Below, one piece after another: positions 1 through 7,258 of a DNA stretch of 64,000 bases. The notes beneath the pieces were generated by a model. That model was not told the DNA's origin, ran no database searches, and worked only from the letters and a program-made list of their open reading frames with translations. The stretch covers positions 1 to 64,000 of the forward strand of contig NZ_BOMN01000017.1 in the NCBI RefSeq assembly GCF_016862215.1, read 5' to 3'. Both the position numbers and the translations under genes were made by a program. The stretch is from Winogradskya humida (GTDB lineage: Bacteria > Actinomycetota > Actinomycetes > Mycobacteriales > Micromonosporaceae). How positions within the stretch are numbered: the first letter of the stretch is position 1; every line of letters begins with the position of its first letter.

Positions 1-11
1 GAATCCCGCCC

Positions 12-449
12 GTGACGACCCTTACCCTTGGCCGGGACGATTTCGCTCTGCAGCAACGCCTCTCCGATGAACTCGACGCCCTCAACAATGCTGCTCTGAC
101 CTCGGACGACGAGGCTGCCCTGTCCGTGCGCCTCACCGCGGACGACGGCACGCTGCTCGGCGGGCTCACCGGCTGGACCCGGGGCGGCTGCGGCGGCATC
201 ACCTCACTGTGGATCGCCCCTCAAGCACGGGGAACGGGCCTCGGCAGCCGCCTGATCCTCGCGGCCGAAGCGGAGATCGTCCGGCGTGGCTGCGACCGGG
301 TGGTCGTCGCAACCATGTCGTTCCAGGCCCCGGGGTTCTACCTGCGGCACGGCTACCGCGAGGTCGGCCTCACCCCGGACATGCCGGACGGCACCGCCAA
401 ACACCACTTCCATAAACACCTCACCCCGCCAGCCCTTCCACGAGAATGA
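12..449 (+). CDS. GNAT family N-acetyltransferase
   Basis: A 145-residue protein with the single-domain GNAT layout. The acetyl-CoA pyrophosphate-binding loop is visible as QARGTGLGSRL (about residues 71-81), followed by the AEAEIVRRGC helix and a C-terminal segment, PGFYLRHGYREVG, typical of the last strands of the fold. It should transfer an acetyl group from acetyl-CoA to a small-molecule amine in the cytoplasm; the substrate cannot be read from the sequence. Starts with GTG. Its last 29 bp overlap the convergent CadD-like gene. The fold is clear, the specificity unknown. Confidence 0.88.
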   Translation: MTTLTLGRDDFALQQRLSDELDALNNAALTSDDEAALSVRLTADDGTLLGGLTGWTRGGCGGITSLWIAPQARGTGLGSRLILAAEAEIVRRGCDRVVVATMSFQAPGFYLRHGYREVGLTPDMPDGTAKHHFHKHLTPPALPRE

Positions 450-1068
450 CCATGCCGATGCCGATCAGCACCACGGGCAGCACGATGTGGCCCCACCGGG
501 ACAGCGCGCGGGCCACAGGCGGGCGGGTCGCCAGGAACCAGCCCGCCGCGCACCAGACAGCCACGCCGACGAGGAACACGCCCGCGTAGATCGTCATGCC
601 ACCCAGCCCCGCGACGGTGAACACCGGGACGTACACGCCGATGTTGTCCCCGCCGTTGGCGAACGTCACGGCCGCGACCTGCAACGGTCCCGGCACTTTC
701 TCCCCCGGTCCGTCGACCCCGCTGTCGCCCGCCCCCGGTCCGGCGTCCCCGCTGTCGCCCGCCCCCGGTCCGGCGTCCCCGGTCTCGTCGTCGTGGCGGG
801 TGCGCCAGGCCGACCGGGCGGCGCGCAGGCCCAGGAACAGCGGGAGCAGACCCAGGTACGGAATCACCGCTTCGGGAAGCAGACCCGCGCCGAACGCACC
901 GACCACCGAGACCACCAGGATCCCGAGAAAGCCCAGGTACTGCCCGGCGACGATGCGCCACGCCCGCGAGCCGGTCGCGCGGCCGAAGAACACCGCGAGG
1001 ATCAGGAGGTCGTCGATGTTCGTCACCGCGAACATCCCCGCGGCCTGGCCGAGCAGCGACAGTCCCAT
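421..1068 (-). CDS. CadD-family cadmium/cation transporter-like membrane protein
   Basis: About 215 residues with five or six hydrophobic segments. The N-terminal FAVTNIDDLLILAVFF and the second-half TFANGGDNIGVYVPVF are the paired acidic/Asn motifs of the CadD cadmium-resistance transporter family, which exports divalent metals across the cytoplasmic membrane. The start is placed at the ATG at 1068 because upstream codons give a low-complexity Gly/Ala/Arg stretch with no family match. The loop joining the two halves holds a perfect 30-bp duplication (GDAGPGAGDS twice). Metal specificity is inferred only from the family. Confidence 0.85.
   Translation of the reverse strand: MGLSLLGQAAGMFAVTNIDDLLILAVFFGRATGSRAWRIVAGQYLGFLGILVVSVVGAFGAGLLPEAVIPYLGLLPLFLGLRAARSAWRTRHDDETGDAGPGAGDSGDAGPGAGDSGVDGPGEKVPGPLQVAAVTFANGGDNIGVYVPVFTVAGLGGMTIYAGVFLVGVAVWCAAGWFLATRPPVARALSRWGHIVLPVVLIGIGMVILVEGLAG
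721..780. repeat. Perfect 30-bp tandem duplication inside the CadD-like gene
   Basis: Bases 721-750 and 751-780 are identical. The unit is in frame and encodes the ten residues GDAGPGAGDS in the cytoplasmic loop of the transporter, so gain or loss of a copy would not break the protein. Confidence 0.95.
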
Positions 1069-1088
1069 GGGCAGGTGATCATAGTGGG

Positions 1089-2123
1089 ATGCTGCTGCTG
1101 GTCCCCCGCGACGTACTGCACCCCCGCCGCCCCGATCCACACTTCGCCACCCAGGCCGCGGCCGCCGGCACGGTCGCGCTGATCGACCACGACGCCCTGG
1201 CCGCCGGCGGGGACGCGGTCACCGCGGTGGCCCGGGTCCCGGAGACCGACGACGCCGTCTACCGCGGCTGGATGCTCAGCAGCGATCAGTACGCGACCAT
1301 GTCGTCAGCGCTGTCCCACGGCGGCGTCACCCTGCGAACCAGCGCCGCGCAGTACCGGCAGGCGCACGAGTTGCCCGGCTGGTACTCCGCGCTGGAGGCG
1401 GTGACGCCGCACTCGGTGTGGACGGTGGGCGACAGCCGGGAGAAGTTCTCGCAGGCTGCGGCTTCGCTGGGCGCCGGGGCCGCCGTGCTGCGGGACTACT
1501 CGAAGTCGATGAAGCACTACTGGCACGAGGCCGCGTACATCCCGGACGTGTCGGATGCAGCAGCCGCGTGGCGCGTCGCGAGCCGGATGCGCGACCTGCG
1601 TGGCGACGATTTCGCCGGCGGTTTCGTGCTGCGCCGTTTCGAGACGTTCACCGGCCCCGAGGCCCGCACCTGGTGGATCGGCGGGGTATGCCGGCTCGTA
1701 ACCGCACACCCGGACACACCCGACGACCTTCCCGACCTCGATCTGCTCGGATCACTGTCCGGCTCGTGCGTTTCGGTCACCGGCGTGGGTCTGACCGGCG
1801 CAGGCTCTTCGGTTGCGGTCAGCGGCGGGAGCCTGGTTCCCAACGGGGATCTGACCGGCATAGGCCCGTCGGGCGCGATCGATGGCGGGGGCCTGCTTCC
1901 CAACGGGGATCTGACCGGCATAGGCCTTTCGGGCGCGGTCAGCGGCGGGGATCTGGCTCGTGTGCGGGAGGCGGTCAGCGGGTTGGGGCTGCCGTTCGTG
2001 ACGGCGGATCTGGTGCGGGACACCGGCGGGCGGTGGCGGGTCGTCGAGGTCGGTGACGGGCAGGTCAGCGATCTCCCGGCCGGGGTGCCCGCCGGGGACC
2101 TGATCGGGGCGCTGGCCGCATGA
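1089..2123 (+). CDS. ATP-grasp domain protein, R2K clade (DUF4343-like)
   Basis: A 344-residue protein. The conserved C-terminal signature LVRDTGGRWRVVEVGDGQVSDL and the central block with KSMKHYWHEA match the R2K (DUF4343-type) ATP-grasp proteins, which are predicted to ligate a carboxylate to an amine, sometimes an amino-acid side chain or peptide end. The domain is interrupted at about residues 235-290 by an in-frame repeat of 20-residue units (NGDLTGIG...). It starts 20 bp from the divergent CadD-like gene and its stop overlaps the start of the next gene (ATGA), so the two are translationally coupled. Ligand and product are unknown. Confidence 0.8.
   Translation: MLLLVPRDVLHPRRPDPHFATQAAAAGTVALIDHDALAAGGDAVTAVARVPETDDAVYRGWMLSSDQYATMSSALSHGGVTLRTSAAQYRQAHELPGWYSALEAVTPHSVWTVGDSREKFSQAAASLGAGAAVLRDYSKSMKHYWHEAAYIPDVSDAAAAWRVASRMRDLRGDDFAGGFVLRRFETFTGPEARTWWIGGVCRLVTAHPDTPDDLPDLDLLGSLSGSCVSVTGVGLTGAGSSVAVSGGSLVPNGDLTGIGPSGAIDGGGLLPNGDLTGIGLSGAVSGGDLARVREAVSGLGLPFVTADLVRDTGGRWRVVEVGDGQVSDLPAGVPAGDLIGALAA
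1791..1950. repeat. 60-bp in-frame tandem repeat in the ATP-grasp gene
   Basis: About 2.7 copies of a 60-bp unit (1791-1850, 1851-1910, 1911-1950), each beginning CTGACCGGC and carrying CCCAACGGGGATCTGACCGG at the junctions of the first copies. The copies diverge at a few positions. They encode a Gly/Ser/Leu-rich insertion in the ATP-grasp protein. Confidence 0.92.
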
Positions 2124-3223
2124 CCACGTCACGCATCTCCCTGACCGGCCCGGACAGTCACACCCTCGTCCGGGAGCCCGGCGTGGGCATCGTCATCATC
2201 GGCCCCGCGCTGCCCGGGAGCCGCCGCCCGGACCTGGTCGTATCCGCGACCGACACCATCGACTGGTCCGTCTTCGACCCGTTCACCGTCCCCGCCGGAT
2301 ACCCGTGGCCGCGCGTGTTCCGCTACGAGGGCGACGACAAAGGCTTCCTGACCTGGGCCACCCGCCGCCCCATCGAAACGTTCACCTGGCAACCGCATGC
2401 CGCACTGACCGCCGACGCCTCGGCCGCCCAGCTGAGCCGGCTCAGCGTGATCCTGCGGGACGGCCCCCTCAACCTCGTCCTGCCCGCCGATTCCCACTAC
2501 TTCTCCGCCGCCGGAGACCTGTCCCTTTTGACGGTCACCGCGCCCGGTGACTGCCCGCCACTCGGGTTCTTCCCCGACACGCAACCGACCGGCCCACCCG
2601 TTGTCCTGCCGGCGCTGCCGGGCCTGGTCGATGCCCGTTCCGTCGACGTCGCCGTGCCGCCACTGCGCCAGCCCTTCGACTGCGCCTCACTGCTGCAATT
2701 CCCGGGCCTCACCCGGGTCGCCCTCTCCGGCAGTCTCACGAACCTGCCCGCGCTGGCCTCCCTGCGTCACCTGGAAGTGCTGGAATTCCGCTACTGCCCC
2801 GACCTGGCGGACCTGCCCCCGCTGGACACCTGGACGCTGTCCCACCTCCTGCTCTTCAACACCGACGAGACCACCGGCAAGCGGTTGCGCGCCGCTGCGG
2901 GCGTACCGTCGATGTCGATCTCGCAGCTTCGCAAGCCGTCCTGGTTCCGCACCGAATACGGCCTTCCGTTCTCCGCCTGGACGCCCCGCAAGGCCAAGGC
3001 CGCCACGAAGGCCTACCGGACGGCCGCATCGGCGATCGGCAAGGCGACCACCTCCGCCGACGCCGAGGAAGCGGTCCGCGCCTTCGTCCGCGCGATCAAC
3101 GCCCTGCCCGACGTCGAAACCACCGAACGCGAGGATGCCGGGGAAGCGGTCGCCCTCCTGACCACCGGCACGCCGTACGCCCAAGCCGCCGAAACCTGGT
3201 TCGACGACGAACGCGACTTCTGA
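2120..3223 (+). CDS. Hypothetical protein with short leucine-rich-like segment
   Basis: A 367-residue protein of unknown function, coupled by a four-base ATGA overlap to the ATP-grasp gene. The first 160 residues are rich in beta-forming stretches. Residues about 175-250 read like three or four irregular leucine-rich repeats (LQFPGLTRVALSGS, LPALASLRHLEVLEF). The C-terminal 100 residues are helical and charged (KAKAATKAYRTAASAIGKATT) and end in an acidic tail. No signal peptide or membrane segment is seen. The tight pairing suggests it is a partner or substrate of the ATP-grasp enzyme, but this is inference. Confidence 0.75.
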   Translation: MTTSRISLTGPDSHTLVREPGVGIVIIGPALPGSRRPDLVVSATDTIDWSVFDPFTVPAGYPWPRVFRYEGDDKGFLTWATRRPIETFTWQPHAALTADASAAQLSRLSVILRDGPLNLVLPADSHYFSAAGDLSLLTVTAPGDCPPLGFFPDTQPTGPPVVLPALPGLVDARSVDVAVPPLRQPFDCASLLQFPGLTRVALSGSLTNLPALASLRHLEVLEFRYCPDLADLPPLDTWTLSHLLLFNTDETTGKRLRAAAGVPSMSISQLRKPSWFRTEYGLPFSAWTPRKAKAATKAYRTAASAIGKATTSADAEEAVRAFVRAINALPDVETTEREDAGEAVALLTTGTPYAQAAETWFDDERDF

Positions 3224-3229
3224 CCCCGC

Positions 3230-3584
3230 CTAGTCACGCATTGTTGTGTTTTCAAACAACCGGTCCACCTGTCGGCGGCTCGTCGGGCGGAGAACGCGCA
3301 GGTACCGGCCGTGCTCCGTGATCAGAGCGTTGACCCGGGGCCGCATGCTGCGCTGATAGCCGATTCGGTAGCGTGGCGGCGTAGTTGCCCTCGATGATCC
3401 ACTGGTCGGTTCTGACGAGGTCGCGCTGAAGGTCGGCGAAGTCGTCCATCGCAGTGGGATTCCAGCTGTCGTCGTAATAGAGCTCGTCCAGGTGGATGAC
3501 CGGCAGCCCGAGACGATCGCCGAGCCTGCGGGCAAGGACAGTCTTGCCGGAACCACCGCAGCCGATGACGGCGATCCTGTCCAT
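3230..3584 (-). pseudogene. Topology-modulation-protein-like P-loop kinase, internally deleted
   Basis: The ATG at 3584 opens a reading frame with MDRIAVIGCGGSGKTVLARR (Walker A), HLDELYYDDSWNP and the RTDQWIIEGNYAATLPNR block typical of the FlaR/topology-modulation P-loop proteins (about 170 residues). At about 3360 the frame loses similarity. The next recognisable family segment, YQRSMRPRVNALITEHG ... TSRRQVDRLF, lies in a different frame ending at 3230. The middle of the protein (about 50 residues) is missing and the ends are out of frame, so this looks like an internal deletion. The frame reads on as 110 residues, but half of that is out-of-frame sequence. Confidence 0.78.
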
Positions 3585-3625
3585 GACCGTGACGGTACGG
3601 GTAGCCCGGGCCGGGAACGGCACGC

Positions 3626-3853
3626 CTACCGACGACTCGCAACGGTCACCTTCTGGTTGATCCTGGCCAAGGCTGACACCGGGTCCGGCGCCCGGGTCAG
3701 CGCACGGTCGATCACGATGTGGGTGGCGCTCACCCGGATCGCCACCCCCGTCGTGGCCGGGCGAGCGTGCCCGGTCGGGGCGGGCCCCGCCGTGGCTTGG
3801 CCGCTCACGGCGTCCTGAGTCGCGGCACTCACGGTCGCAGTCACAACGTCCAT
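3626..3853 (-). CDS. Small hypothetical ORF downstream of the SfnB-like gene
   Basis: A 75-residue Ala/Thr/Val-rich ORF starting 8 bp after the stop of the SfnB-like gene on the same strand, so it could be translated by coupling. It ends with ALARINQKVTVASRR. No domain is recognised and the composition is close to what random GC-rich DNA would give. It is the only gene candidate in the 277 bp between the pseudogene and the monooxygenase. Confidence 0.3.
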   Translation of the reverse strand: MDVVTATVSAATQDAVSGQATAGPAPTGHARPATTGVAIRVSATHIVIDRALTRAPDPVSALARINQKVTVASRR

Positions 3854-3861
3854 CGGGGTGC

Positions 3862-5034
3862 TCAGATCTGGCCGTGGCTGGGCGGGAGGACGTCGGCGAG
3901 GTCATACGCCGCGATGTGGTGGTATTTCCAGTCGAGGGGGTCGTGGACGCTGTGGGTGCGGGCGTTGCGCCAGTGGCGGTCGAGGTCGTACTTGCTGGCT
4001 GTGGCGCTGGTGCCGCACATCTGGAAGAGCTCTGAGGCTGCTTCGACCGCGACCTCGCTGCCGAAGGCCTTGGCGCCCGCGACGGCGAGGGAGCCGCGGG
4101 CCGCTTCGTCCGCTGACTCCGGGATCAGGCCGATCTCGTCGAGGGTGCGGGCTGCGGCGGCGAGCAGGGCTTCCGCCGCGTGGACCCGGGTTGCGATGCG
4201 GCCGTAGCGGTGCAGGACGTGCGGGTCGTCGGCTGCGGTCGACGCTCCTTTGCGGACGGCTTCGGTGGAGGGGCGGGCTTTTTCCTTCAGGTATGCCCTG
4301 GCGTCGCGCAACGCCGCGCCCGCGATCCCGACCTCGATGGCGGCGTGGACGATCTGCGCGCGGGCGCCGAGCTGCTGGGGCACCTCGTAGGCGTGGGCGT
4401 AGTCGAGGGTCAGCTGCACCGGGACGTCGTCGAAGGTGGCCGTGCCGCTGATCGTGGCTCGCTGGCCCATCACGTCCCAGTCGGTGTCGACGCTGACGCC
4501 GGCGGCGTTGCGCGGCACGAAGGCCAGGACGAGGCGCCCTGTGTCGTCGAGGGCGCTGACCGCGATCCAGGACGAGGTCAGGGCGCCCGTCGTGTAGTAC
4601 TTCCGGCCGTTGAGGCGGCCCGAGGTGATCCGGGTCTTCAGGTCTTGGGCGTGTTTGCCGCCGCGCTCGGCGAAGGCGTTGCCGATGCGTTTGTTCGACA
4701 GCACGTCCTCGTACAACGGGGAGCGGGTTTCTTTGTCCCCGTGGGCCGCGAGGATGTCGACGAGCAGATAATGAGCCTGCGGGACCTGGGCGATCGCCGG
4801 GTCGGCTGCCGCGATCACGCGGGTGACCTCGGCCAGCGTCGACGGGCCGAGGCCGGGACCGCCGTCCTCGACCGGGACCGTTATGCCCAGCAGGCCGGAA
4901 TTGTCGAGAAGGGCAAGGGCCTCGACGGGTACGGCGGTGGCGCCGGCGCGGTCACGCTCGATCGCGCCGGGGGCGAGGGCTGCCGCAACGTCGTGGGCTG
5001 CGGCGATGGCGGCGTCATGGGTTTCGATGCTCAC
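3862..5034 (-). CDS. SfnB-family acyl-CoA-dehydrogenase-like FMN monooxygenase
   Basis: A 390-residue protein of the acyl-CoA dehydrogenase superfamily. The C-terminal HWRNARTHSVHDPLDWKYHH motif is the mark of the SfnB/DszC branch, which uses reduced FMN (supplied by a separate reductase) to oxygenate organosulfur or related small molecules instead of oxidising acyl-CoA. The GTG at 5034 is preferred; upstream codons give a basic stretch that does not fit the family. It is transcribed away from the YcgR-like permease operon, and no reductase lies beside it, so reduced flavin must come from elsewhere. The substrate is unknown. Confidence 0.85.
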   Translation of the reverse strand: MSIETHDAAIAAAHDVAAALAPGAIERDRAGATAVPVEALALLDNSGLLGITVPVEDGGPGLGPSTLAEVTRVIAAADPAIAQVPQAHYLLVDILAAHGDKETRSPLYEDVLSNKRIGNAFAERGGKHAQDLKTRITSGRLNGRKYYTTGALTSSWIAVSALDDTGRLVLAFVPRNAAGVSVDTDWDVMGQRATISGTATFDDVPVQLTLDYAHAYEVPQQLGARAQIVHAAIEVGIAGAALRDARAYLKEKARPSTEAVRKGASTAADDPHVLHRYGRIATRVHAAEALLAAAARTLDEIGLIPESADEAARGSLAVAGAKAFGSEVAVEAASELFQMCGTSATASKYDLDRHWRNARTHSVHDPLDWKYHHIAAYDLADVLPPSHGQI

Positions 5035-5075
5035 GGGCCGATCGTAGGACTTCGGCAACCTCGCGGTGGTGGCCC

Positions 5076-5143
5076 TGTGGACAACCTCCCGACGGATGTG
5101 CATATGCGCAGGTCAGCATCGGTGACATTCACCCTGTGGATAA
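5076..5143. promoter_or_regulatory. Two DnaA-box-like 9-mers in a divergent intergenic region
   Basis: TGTGGACAA at 5076-5084 (complement TTGTCCACA, the actinobacterial DnaA-box consensus) and TGTGGATAA at 5135-5143 (complement TTATCCACA, the classical box) lie in the same orientation 59 bp apart, between the SfnB-like gene and the permease operon. DnaA binding is an inference from the match only. Confidence 0.45.
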
Positions 5144-5213
5144 CTGAGGGCCCCGCTGGGCGAGCCGGTATGGTTGGCCGCGGCCGACCCCCGACCCCGA
5201 TCCGGAGTGTTCG

Positions 5214-6260
5214 TTGAGCGCAACCGACGAGATCGACCTGGCGGCTCCTGCCGATCCCCCGGCCGGGGCCGCGACCAGCGACGACCCGATCCACGAGCCC
5301 GCACCGCGCCCACGCCGGTTCGGTTCGGTGGAGGCGCTCGCTGTCCTGCTGGTGCTGCTTGTGATCTTCCGCGGCCCGCTGGCGTCGATGATCTCCAGCC
5401 CGCGCCTGCAGACGTGGACGACCGTGTTCGTCTCCGTGCTGGTGCAGGCCGTCCCGTTCCTCGTGTTCGGCGTCATCCTCTCCGCGGTGATCGCCGTCTA
5501 CGTGCCACGGTCCTTCTGGGCGCGGGCGCTGCCGAAGCATCCCGCGCTCGCGGTGCCGGCGGCCAGCCTGGCGGGGGTCGTGCTGCCCGGCTGCGAGTGC
5601 GGCAGCGTGCCGATCGCGGGATCGCTGATCCGCCGGGGCGTGACCCCGGCCGCCGCGCTGGCGTTCCTGCTGGCCGCGCCCGCGATCAACCCGATCGTGC
5701 TGACCGCGACAGCCGTGGCTTTCCCCAACAACCCCGAGATGGTGGTCGGCCGCGGCGTCGCCAGCCTGATCGTCGCGATGACTATGGGCTGGCTGTGGCT
5801 GCGCCTCGGCAAGGCGGAATGGATCAAGCTGCCGCATCGCCCCGACCTCGACGGCATGTCGCGCGGCAACGCGTTCTGGTCCGCCGCCCGCCACGACGTG
5901 ATGCACGCCGGCGGGTTCCTGGTGCTCGGCGCCGCCGCCGCCGCGACCATCAACGTCGTGGTTCCGGAGCGCTGGCTCACCAGCCTGGCGAGCAACCCGG
6001 TGCTGTCGGTGCTGGCCCTTGCGGTGCTCGCCGTCCTGCTCTCCATCTGCAGCGAGGCCGACGCGTTCGTGGCCGCGTCGCTGTCCCAGTTCTCGCTGAC
6101 CTCGCGCCTGGTGTTCCTGGTGGTGGGCCCGATGGTCGACCTGAAACTGATCAGCATGCAGACCGGCGTCTTCGGCCGCCGCTTCGCCTCCCGCTTCGCC
6201 CCGGCAACCCTCGTCGCGGGCATCCTGACCGGCACTCTCGTAGGGGTGATCCTCCTGTGA
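5214..6260 (+). CDS. YcgR-type permease (DUF318/UPF0718)
   Basis: A 348-residue membrane protein with about eight hydrophobic segments in two halves. The first half carries the conserved PGCECGSVPIAGSLIRRGV motif with two cysteines and the APAINPIVL segment of the DUF318 permease family (relatives: YcgR, ArsP). The second half has ICSEADAFVAASL, another family motif. It probably moves a metal ion or metalloid across the cytoplasmic membrane. It starts with TTG at 5214, and the next gene, its usual UPF0703 partner, overlaps its stop by four bases. Confidence 0.88.
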   Translation: MSATDEIDLAAPADPPAGAATSDDPIHEPAPRPRRFGSVEALAVLLVLLVIFRGPLASMISSPRLQTWTTVFVSVLVQAVPFLVFGVILSAVIAVYVPRSFWARALPKHPALAVPAASLAGVVLPGCECGSVPIAGSLIRRGVTPAAALAFLLAAPAINPIVLTATAVAFPNNPEMVVGRGVASLIVAMTMGWLWLRLGKAEWIKLPHRPDLDGMSRGNAFWSAARHDVMHAGGFLVLGAAAAATINVVVPERWLTSLASNPVLSVLALAVLAVLLSICSEADAFVAASLSQFSLTSRLVFLVVGPMVDLKLISMQTGVFGRRFASRFAPATLVAGILTGTLVGVILL

Positions 6261-7258
6261 ATCGGCAGGCACAAGCAGTCATCATGCTGCTCTTCGGCGG
6301 CGCGATCCTCCGGGCGAGCATCGGCGACCTCTATCTGCGCTACGTCAAGGAAGGGCTGCGCCCTTTCCTCATCGGAGCCGGCATCCTCCTGGTCGCTGCG
6401 GCCATCATGACCCTGTGGTACGAGCTGCGCCCGGCCCGCAAACCATCGCCCGCCGGCACCGACGCGAACCACGGCGCGGTGAGCGCCCCGATGGTGACTG
6501 CGACTTCGGCAGCGGCATCCTCGGTCGGCAACGCTGCGACGGCCGCACCCCGCCACGACTTCGCCGGTTCGAACACCGCCGGACACCACGGAGCCGGATC
6601 GGCCGATGCCGGGCGTGATGGGGGCGGGTCGGACACCGCCGGGCATCACGGGGCTGGGTCAAACTCTGCCGGGCATCGCGGAGCAGGGTCGGACGCTGCC
6701 GGGCATGGTGGGGTCGCGGTGCTTGAGGATGTGGACGAGCATGGGCATGCGCATGACCATGAGCCGCGCATCGGCTGGTTGCTGATTCTCCCTGTGCTCG
6801 GGTTGCTGCTCGTCACGCCGCCGGCGCTCGGGTCGTATGCCGCGGGGCAGGCCGGGAGTGTGCTGACCGCGCAGAATTCCGACTCCGACTACGCGGCGCT
6901 GCCCGCGGGTGATCCGGTGGATGTGACGCTGCTGGACTACGCGTCGCGGGCCGTGTTCGACGCGGGGCGCAGCCTGACCGGGCGGCATCTCCGGCTGACC
7001 GGGTTCGTGACACCGGGGCCGGACGGGCAGCCGATGCTCGCCCGGATGGTGCTGTCCTGCTGCGCCGCCGACGGGCGCCCGATCAAGGTCGGGCTGGCCG
7101 GCGAGGGCCCGGCCGGTGTTGCCGCCGACACGTGGGTGCAGATCATCGGGACGTATTCCGACAAGGTCGGCACGGACCCCGTGAACAACGCCAAGGTCCC
7201 CTACCTGCAGGTGACGAGCTGGCAGGAGATCACGCCGCCGAAGCAGCAGTACGAATGA
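6257..7258 (+). CDS. YcgQ-type permease partner (DUF1980, TIGR03943 family)
   Basis: A 333-residue protein starting at a GTG that overlaps the permease stop (GTGA). The N-terminus holds two membrane segments (AVIMLLFGGAILRASIGDLYL, FLIGAGILLVAAAIMTLWY), and a third follows the linker. The C-terminal half has the family core with RHLRLTGFV, LSCCAADGRP and VQIIGTY, which folds outside the membrane. The linker between them is a histidine-rich repeat (five 30-bp units) followed by HGHAHDHE, which could bind metal. The two-gene permease arrangement is conserved in many bacteria; transport substrate not established here. Confidence 0.86.
   Translation: MNRQAQAVIMLLFGGAILRASIGDLYLRYVKEGLRPFLIGAGILLVAAAIMTLWYELRPARKPSPAGTDANHGAVSAPMVTATSAAASSVGNAATAAPRHDFAGSNTAGHHGAGSADAGRDGGGSDTAGHHGAGSNSAGHRGAGSDAAGHGGVAVLEDVDEHGHAHDHEPRIGWLLILPVLGLLLVTPPALGSYAAGQAGSVLTAQNSDSDYAALPAGDPVDVTLLDYASRAVFDAGRSLTGRHLRLTGFVTPGPDGQPMLARMVLSCCAADGRPIKVGLAGEGPAGVAADTWVQIIGTYSDKVGTDPVNNAKVPYLQVTSWQEITPPKQQYE
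6571..6720. repeat. Five 30-bp in-frame tandem repeats, His/Gly-rich
   Basis: Units at 6571-6600, 6601-6630, 6631-6660, 6661-6690 and 6691-6720, each around a GCCGGGCAT-like core. They encode ten-residue units such as NTAGHHGAGS in the linker of the YcgQ-like protein. The copies are diverged rather than identical. Confidence 0.93.

Noticed and set aside
5031..6272. A 413-codon minus-strand frame opposite the permease
   Set aside because: Charged low-complexity antisense of a clear membrane protein gene.
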